Source of the DNA: Patescibacteria group bacterium UBA7522
Lineage (GTDB): Bacteria; Patescibacteriota; CPR2; UBA1875
Assembly: GCA_002476865.1 (NCBI GenBank)
Contig: DLNA01000019.1
Span: 1-16,808, forward strand
DNA length: 16,808 nt
Direction of reading: 5' to 3'
The notes under the pieces are model-generated. The model had not been told where the DNA came from. It made no database searches and saw only the letters and a program-made list of their open reading frames with translations. Both the position numbers and the translations under genes were made by a program. Of this stretch, positions 13,324 through 16,808 are shown piece after piece (position 1 is the first letter of the stretch; each line of letters begins with the position of its first letter).

Positions 13324-13328
13324 CAGTT

Positions 13329-13721
13329 ATGGAAAACAGAATTAATACGGCCGAATATATCGGAAAGTACAAGGAGTTGTATAAAAAACTAGCACCAGTA
13401 TTTTCGCCCGCCATTGGGCAAAAAGTTTATTTTAACAGTTCAGGATTTCGACATCTTATTTATAAAAGAGGCCATCGAAGATCATTAAAAGAGATGAAGA
13501 ACAGATTAAATCTTGTACCTCTAATAATACCAGCTATCAAAAATTGCGACGAAGAGGTAGAAATAAGGATTAGAAGGGAGATTATCAATGGGTGCAGGGT
13601 GCGGGTTACTTATTATGCTCTTGAATCGTGTGTTGGAAAATCCAGTGCAAGAGTTCGAGTCGTTACTAGAAAAGTTGGGGAGGTAGGTAGGCATTACTTC
13701 CAAAGTATTATGAAATACTAA
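13329..13721 (+). CDS. Possible BECR-fold nuclease-like protein
   Basis: A 130-aa protein. An N-terminal helix pair is followed by VYFNSSGFRHLIYKRGHR (33-50) with His42 and His49, a basic helical stretch, and three strand-like segments: RVRVTYYALES (90-100), ARVRVVTRKV (107-116) and RHYFQSIMK (121-129). A histidine-bearing helix followed by strands ending in an aromatic-x-S segment resembles the phage-associated Barnase-EndoU-ColicinE5-RelE (BECR) nuclease families. I rate this as suggestive only. The mRNA looks leaderless. The gene stands alone, with a possible operator upstream and a convergent small RNA gene whose terminator begins within a few bases of this stop codon. It could be a toxin or a phage-derived gene. 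Confidence 0.6.
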   Translation: MENRINTAEYIGKYKELYKKLAPVFSPAIGQKVYFNSSGFRHLIYKRGHRRSLKEMKNRLNLVPLIIPAIKNCDEEVEIRIRREIINGCRVRVTYYALESCVGKSSARVRVVTRKVGEVGRHYFQSIMKY

Positions 13722-13741
13722 AAAACACCTCTTTCGAGGTG
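13720..13741 (-). terminator. Terminator of the minus-strand small RNA
   Basis: On the minus strand CACCTC-GAAA-GAGGTG (13741-13726), a 6-bp stem with a GAAA tetraloop, is followed by TTTTTT (13725-13720). The U tract overlaps the stop codon of the opposing gene. Confidence 0.9.
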
Positions 13742-13813
13742 GTCTTTAGTGTACTTGTTTCCAGGCTTAGGAGATTCCTTGGCCGGTTCTGGGGCAAGCC
13801 CCACAAGTACACT
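13720..13813 (-). ncRNA. Small RNA gene with consensus promoter and terminator
   Basis: On the minus strand a perfect-box promoter (13844-13817) predicts a start near 13810. The transcript opens with AGTGTACTTGT (13813-13803), which pairs perfectly with ACAAGTACACT (13758-13748), an 11-bp closing stem. Inside are GGGG-CTTG-CCCC (13802-13791) and an imperfect hairpin GGC..AGGA/TCCT..GCC (about 13782-13762), which gives a three-way junction. The 3' end is a terminator hairpin and six Us. Predicted length is about 90 nt. No coding frame fits. It matches no RNA family I can name; the SRP RNA, tmRNA, 6S and RNase P motifs were looked for and not found. Confidence 0.8.
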
Positions 13814-13816
13814 CCT

Positions 13817-13844
13817 ATTATAGCAAATAGAGCCTACTTGTCAA
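13817..13844 (-). promoter_or_regulatory. Promoter of the small RNA, TTGACA-N16-TATAAT
   Basis: On the minus strand both boxes are perfect consensus: TTGACA (13844-13839) and TATAAT (13822-13817), with a 16-base spacer. There is no open reading frame downstream, only the structured RNA. Confidence 0.88.
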
Positions 13845-13859
13845 CCCCCTCCATCCTTC

Positions 13860-13970
13860 ATTCTTCCTGTTCCATTCTTCAATATGGTCATTCCGACCAG
13901 AGCCTGCACTGAGCCTGCCGAATATGTGGAGGAATCTGTCGTGTCATCCTGAACTTGTTTCAGGATCTCT
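13860..13970. repeat. Intergenic REP-like repeat debris
   Basis: Three recognisable pieces lie in a row: GTCATTCCGACC...GTGGAGGAATCT (13888-13937), a CACTGAGCCTGCCGAA segment within it (13907-13922), and ATCCTGAA-CTTG-TTTCAGGAT (13946-13967), an inverted repeat with 8-bp arms. Sequences of these kinds are scattered between genes in many environmental bacterial genomes. They mark a rearranged, non-coding patch here. The rest up to 14050 is AT-rich, with AATGTGAAATGTAAAATG-like near-repeats (14020-14050). Confidence 0.6.
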
Positions 13971-14083
13971 TAAAATCAAAGTTCTAGTCAATAATTTTTA
14001 CATCCATTACGTGTAATAAGTAATGTGAAATGTAAAATGAAAAATGTAAATTGCTTCATCTTTATCTTTGTGCTTATCGGGAG

Positions 14084-14089
14084 TATAAT
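14084..14089 (+). promoter_or_regulatory. TATAAT -10 box of the methyltransferase operon
   Basis: A perfect TATAAT with a poor -35 (TTTATC, 17 bases upstream). The predicted start, 14095-14097, is 2-4 bases from the ATG at 14099, so the mRNA is leaderless or nearly so. Confidence 0.6.
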
Positions 14090-14098
14090 TGTGCTAAT

Positions 14099-15181
14099 AT
14101 GGCAAACACAAATCTACGAAATGCAAACAAGGCAAAAAAAGACGAATTCTATACTCAGCTTGAAGATATAGAGAAGGAGCTGAAGCATTACAAAGAACAG
14201 TTTAAGAACAAAGTGGTTTATTGTAATTGTGATGACCCTTTTGAGAGTAATTTTTTTAAATATTTCGCTAGCAACTTTAAAGCGCTTGGACTTAAAAAGT
14301 TAATATCTACTAGCTATTCGGGCTCTCCTATTACGGGTAAGCAGTTGCCCTTGCTTCAAATTGAGGGCTTAAAGCCGAAAGGGAAGGAGCCACTTAAGAT
14401 TGAAATTAATGAAGTGCCAGATAAAAACAAAGACGGTTCAATAGATTTATCAGATGTTGAGTATTTGCTTAGGCATGATGCCAATACGTCGGCACCGCTT
14501 AAGCAAGGTGGTGATTTTAGAAGTGATGAATGTGTTCAGCTTTTAAAGCAAGCCGATATTGTGGTAACCAATCCGCCCTTTTCACTTTTTAGAGAGTATG
14601 TTGCCCAACTTTTTGAGTATAATAAGAAGTTTTTAATTCTTGGTAATATGAATGCTATAACGTATAAAGAAATATTTACCCTGATTAAAGATAATAAACT
14701 TTGGTCTGGCTACGGTTTTAATATGTCTATGGTCTACAAGAGTCCTTACCCAAACGAGCTCGAAGCTAATAAGAAATTTGTTTTTGCTAAGGGTTATAAT
14801 CCTGATGACGGTTATATTAAGGTTCCTGCTATCAATTGGTATACCAATCTAGAGACCCAAAAAAGGCACAGTCCGTTAACTTTGTATAAAAAATATTCAG
14901 TAAAAGAATATCCAAAATATGATAATTATGACGCAATTAATATAGATAAGGTTTCTGAAGTCCCCACAGATTATGATGGTGCTATGGGCGTGCCAATAAC
15001 ATTTCTTGATAAATATAATCCGGAGCAGTTTGAAATTATAGACGCGTTGAATAGATATGCTTTATTGGACCTGCAGTGTACGAATGACAGGGTAAGGGAT
15101 AGGCGCTCACATATGTGCAATATAGATGGGGAGCCCGTCTATTTTAGATTGGTAATCAAAAATAAGAAAGTGAAAAGATAA
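14099..15181 (+). CDS. EcoRI-type adenine-specific DNA methyltransferase
   Basis: A SAM-dependent DNA adenine methyltransferase of the M.EcoRI family (PF13651 type). I start it at ATG 14099 (MANTNLRNANKAKKDEFYTQ), because this is how the family begins and because the promoter box at 14084 excludes the ATG at 14051. The product is 360 aa. Seen: DEFYTQLEDIEKEL (15-28), KVVYCNCDDPFESNFFKYF (38-56), the catalytic NPPF at 158-161 within VVTNPPFSLFREYV, FLILGNMNAITYKEIF, and a C-terminal segment with RRSHMCNIDG. The gene is intact and heads a tight operon: the next ATG lies 1 base after its stop. M.EcoRI modifies GAATTC, but the target here cannot be read from sequence. It probably protects host DNA from the nuclease two genes downstream. 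Confidence 0.93.
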   Translation: MANTNLRNANKAKKDEFYTQLEDIEKELKHYKEQFKNKVVYCNCDDPFESNFFKYFASNFKALGLKKLISTSYSGSPITGKQLPLLQIEGLKPKGKEPLKIEINEVPDKNKDGSIDLSDVEYLLRHDANTSAPLKQGGDFRSDECVQLLKQADIVVTNPPFSLFREYVAQLFEYNKKFLILGNMNAITYKEIFTLIKDNKLWSGYGFNMSMVYKSPYPNELEANKKFVFAKGYNPDDGYIKVPAINWYTNLETQKRHSPLTLYKKYSVKEYPKYDNYDAINIDKVSEVPTDYDGAMGVPITFLDKYNPEQFEIIDALNRYALLDLQCTNDRVRDRRSHMCNIDGEPVYFRLVIKNKKVKR

Positions 15182-15182
15182 C

Positions 15183-15635
15183 ATGAAAAAGGATTTACTA
15201 AAGCTTCAAAATAATTACCATATTGCTTCTGTTGAAAATGCAAAAGAGGCAAATCTATCCATTAGGCAGGCCCAGGGGTGGATCTTGACTCTAGGTCTGG
15301 CAGAGCTTGCATTTTTAAGTAGTCTGGGAGATTTTTCATCTGGCTTTGTTAAGGTAGAAGTTACTTTATTGTTATTTGCTTTCATATTTTTTGTTATAGG
15401 GAGCGTTGCTCAATATAGACACGCCCTAAAAGGCTCTAGGGATTATTTTTCTTTATCTTCGATGATTTTAAAACATATAGAAAAAATAGGAACACACGAG
15501 GTTGAGGAAATACCAGAAAATTTTTCAGATAACGAGAAGCTAAGGACAAGTAATATTGCTAATCATTTTATTTTCCTGAGTTTTGTCTTGATAGGTGTTA
15601 GCACTGTTTTAATTTGGTTTAGTCTGATTTTTTAA
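15183..15635 (+). CDS. Three-TM membrane protein inside the defence-like operon
   Basis: A 150-aa protein. Residues 1-30 form a charged, probably helical cytoplasmic part (LLKLQNNYHIASVENAKEAN). Membrane helices lie at about 31-49, 58-77 and 128-149. The loop between helices 2 and 3 is long and charged (EKIGTHEVEEIPENFSDNEKL). It starts 1 base after the methyltransferase stop and ends 12 bases before the nuclease gene, so it is almost surely translated with them. No family is recognised. The size and plan recall small membrane effectors found with nucleotide-signalling defence genes (SLATT-like), but no motif proves it. It is unusual as a component of a restriction-modification operon. Confidence 0.8.
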   Translation: MKKDLLKLQNNYHIASVENAKEANLSIRQAQGWILTLGLAELAFLSSLGDFSSGFVKVEVTLLLFAFIFFVIGSVAQYRHALKGSRDYFSLSSMILKHIEKIGTHEVEEIPENFSDNEKLRTSNIANHFIFLSFVLIGVSTVLIWFSLIF

Positions 15636-15647
15636 TGAAGGAGCAGT

Positions 15648-16751
15648 ATGAAAATTGAACTACATAAAATTCCAATTCGTAAGGTCGTTGAGGGCTACAA
15701 AGACAGTGCCGAAGAAGGTGTGGTGGCTTATGGTGGCAAGCTAGACATCAGGCCAAAATATCAAAGAGAGTTTGTTTATTCTGGCAAACAGCGTGATGCG
15801 GTAATCGAAACTATTAAAAACGGCTTTCCTTTGAATGTGATGTATTGGGTTATTCGTGATGATGGTGGTTATGAGGTATTGGACGGACAGCAACGCACAA
15901 TTAGTATTGGTCAGTATGTTGTTGGTGATTTTTCAGTTGATTTTAACGGCCGACGGGCTATGTTTCATAATCTTACCAAAGAAGAACAAGAAAAAATTTT
16001 AAATTATGAGTTAATGGTTTATTTTTGTGAGGGCACCGATAAAGAACGCCTCGATTGGTTTCGGATTATAAACATTGCAGGCGAAAAACTAACCGAGCAG
16101 GAGCTTAGAAACGCTGTTTATACTGGTCCATGGCTTTCGGATGCTAAGTTGAAGTTCAGTAAATCGAATTGTGCTGCCTATCTTTTGGCGAACGATGGTG
16201 GACAGCTTATTAGTGGCTCACCTATTCGTCAGGAATATCTAGAAACAGCAATTTCTTGGATAGCAGGGGGTGAAATTGAAGAATATATGGCAAAACATCA
16301 GCACGACAAAGACGCTGAGGAATTGTGGGAATATTTTCAACACGTAATCGATTGGGTAAGAAAAACCTTTCCAAATTATCGTAGAGAGATGGCGATCGTA
16401 AACTGGGGCGAACTTTACAACGAGTTCAAAGACAAAAAACAAGACCCCAAAAAACTCGAAGAAGAAATTGCTAAGCTGATGCAAGATGAGGATGTTACCA
16501 AGAAACCTGGTATTTACCATTATGTTTTAACCCGAAAAGAAAAATACCTAAATATTCGGGCCTTTACAGACAACATGAAGCGGGAAGCTTATGAAAGGCA
16601 AAAAGGTGTTTGTAAGATTTGTAAAAATAAATTCAATATCTCGGAGATGGAAGCAGACCACATAACTCCCTGGATTGAGGGCGGAAAAACCGAAGCTAAA
16701 AATTGTCAGATGCTATGTAAAGAATGCAATCGTCGTAAAGGTAAAATCTAA
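15648..16751 (+). CDS. DUF262 (ParB-like) and HNH nuclease fusion
   Basis: A 367-aa protein with two domains. The N-terminal DUF262 domain has YQREFVYSGKQRDAV (38-52), NGFPLNVMYWV (58-68) and the hallmark DGQQRT (79-84), the ParB/sulfiredoxin-like site used for NTP binding or hydrolysis in this family. After a helical middle region, a C-terminal HNH domain (about 310-367) has Cys322 and Cys325, Asp337-His338 (EADHITPW), Asn352, Cys357, Cys360 and Asn361 (CNRRKG), a complete HNH site with a structural zinc. DUF262 occurs in modification-dependent restriction and anti-phage enzymes such as GmrSD, BrxU and SspE. AAGGAG lies 5 bases before the ATG. With the methyltransferase upstream, it is the likely restriction component. 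Confidence 0.93.
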   Translation: MKIELHKIPIRKVVEGYKDSAEEGVVAYGGKLDIRPKYQREFVYSGKQRDAVIETIKNGFPLNVMYWVIRDDGGYEVLDGQQRTISIGQYVVGDFSVDFNGRRAMFHNLTKEEQEKILNYELMVYFCEGTDKERLDWFRIINIAGEKLTEQELRNAVYTGPWLSDAKLKFSKSNCAAYLLANDGGQLISGSPIRQEYLETAISWIAGGEIEEYMAKHQHDKDAEELWEYFQHVIDWVRKTFPNYRREMAIVNWGELYNEFKDKKQDPKKLEEEIAKLMQDEDVTKKPGIYHYVLTRKEKYLNIRAFTDNMKREAYERQKGVCKICKNKFNISEMEADHITPWIEGGKTEAKNCQMLCKECNRRKGKI

Positions 16752-16808
16752 ATATTTTTGGTTTAGTGCTTTAACTATTCTCTAGCTTCTTCTCTTGTTC
16801 GGATTCGA
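16752..16808. other. Window end, no feature seen
   Basis: The last 57 bases after the nuclease stop hold no open frame or hairpin that I can support; the sequence is pyrimidine-rich and cut by the window edge. Confidence 0.5.

Noticed and set aside
13720..13813. Small RNA being the SRP RNA (4.5S) or a known ribozyme
   Set aside because: The SRP GGAA tetraloop with its flanking conserved internal loops is absent, as are the hammerhead, pistol and twister core sequences I know.
14051..14098. Upstream ATG extending the methyltransferase by 16 residues
   Set aside because: The extension covers the TATAAT box and is not part of the family's usual N-terminus (MANTNLRNANKAKKDEFYTQ).
1..16808. CRISPR array, insertion sequence or transposase
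   Set aside because: No evenly spaced direct repeats, no transposase-like frame and no terminal inverted repeats with target duplication were seen.

Overview
The window looks like a piece of a small, AT-rich bacterial genome of the Candidate Phyla Radiation (Patescibacteria) type. This is an inference. It rests on the short gene-dense layout, a LytR-CpsA-Psr cell-envelope protein, a membrane-anchored cysteine-repeat protein of a kind I associate with this group, a two-iron superoxide reductase, many small unrecognisable genes, and AT-only intergenic filler. TGA is used as a stop (for example at the ends of the pcm-like and dfx-like genes), so the recoded-TGA lineages are unlikely.

Layout. 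1-3187: an envelope block on the + strand, with the C-terminal part of an LCP protein (cut by the window edge), a multi-span membrane protein of unknown function and an HtrA-type serine protease with a PDZ domain. 3188-4803: three small, GC-richer single-gene units (101, 162 and 42 aa), each with its own promoter and strong ribosome binding site, followed by a tRNA-like element in an otherwise gene-free stretch. 4804-6097: a protein-L-isoaspartate methyltransferase converging on an archaemetzincin-like gene whose zinc motif is damaged. 6352-7985: desulfoferrodoxin translationally coupled to a cysteine-repeat protein, then a secreted coiled-coil protein. 8048-9215: two minus-strand genes, a 7-TM protein and a small orphan. 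9387-11429: an FtsX/MacB-type ABC exporter pair whose ATPase carries an unusual helical insertion of about 65 aa. 11430-16808: an accessory stretch with a DUF3800 protein, orphan genes, a possible BECR-fold nuclease, a well-formed minus-strand small RNA gene, intergenic repeat debris, and a compact three-gene operon of an EcoRI-type adenine methyltransferase, a three-span membrane protein and a DUF262-HNH nuclease.

How the genes work together. The LCP protein, the HtrA protease and the ABC pair are envelope maintenance and export functions. The superoxide reductase handles oxygen stress in an organism that is probably anaerobic. The last operon looks like a restriction-modification or related anti-phage module with an added membrane component, and is the best candidate for an under-described system. 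The minus-strand RNA at about 13720-13813 is the best candidate for an undescribed RNA. Several small genes share one architecture (near-consensus or extended -10 promoter, GGAGG-type ribosome binding site, single gene, usually a strong terminator) and stand out by higher GC. Two or three accessory ORFs have a TATAAT box so close to the start codon that their mRNAs should be leaderless.
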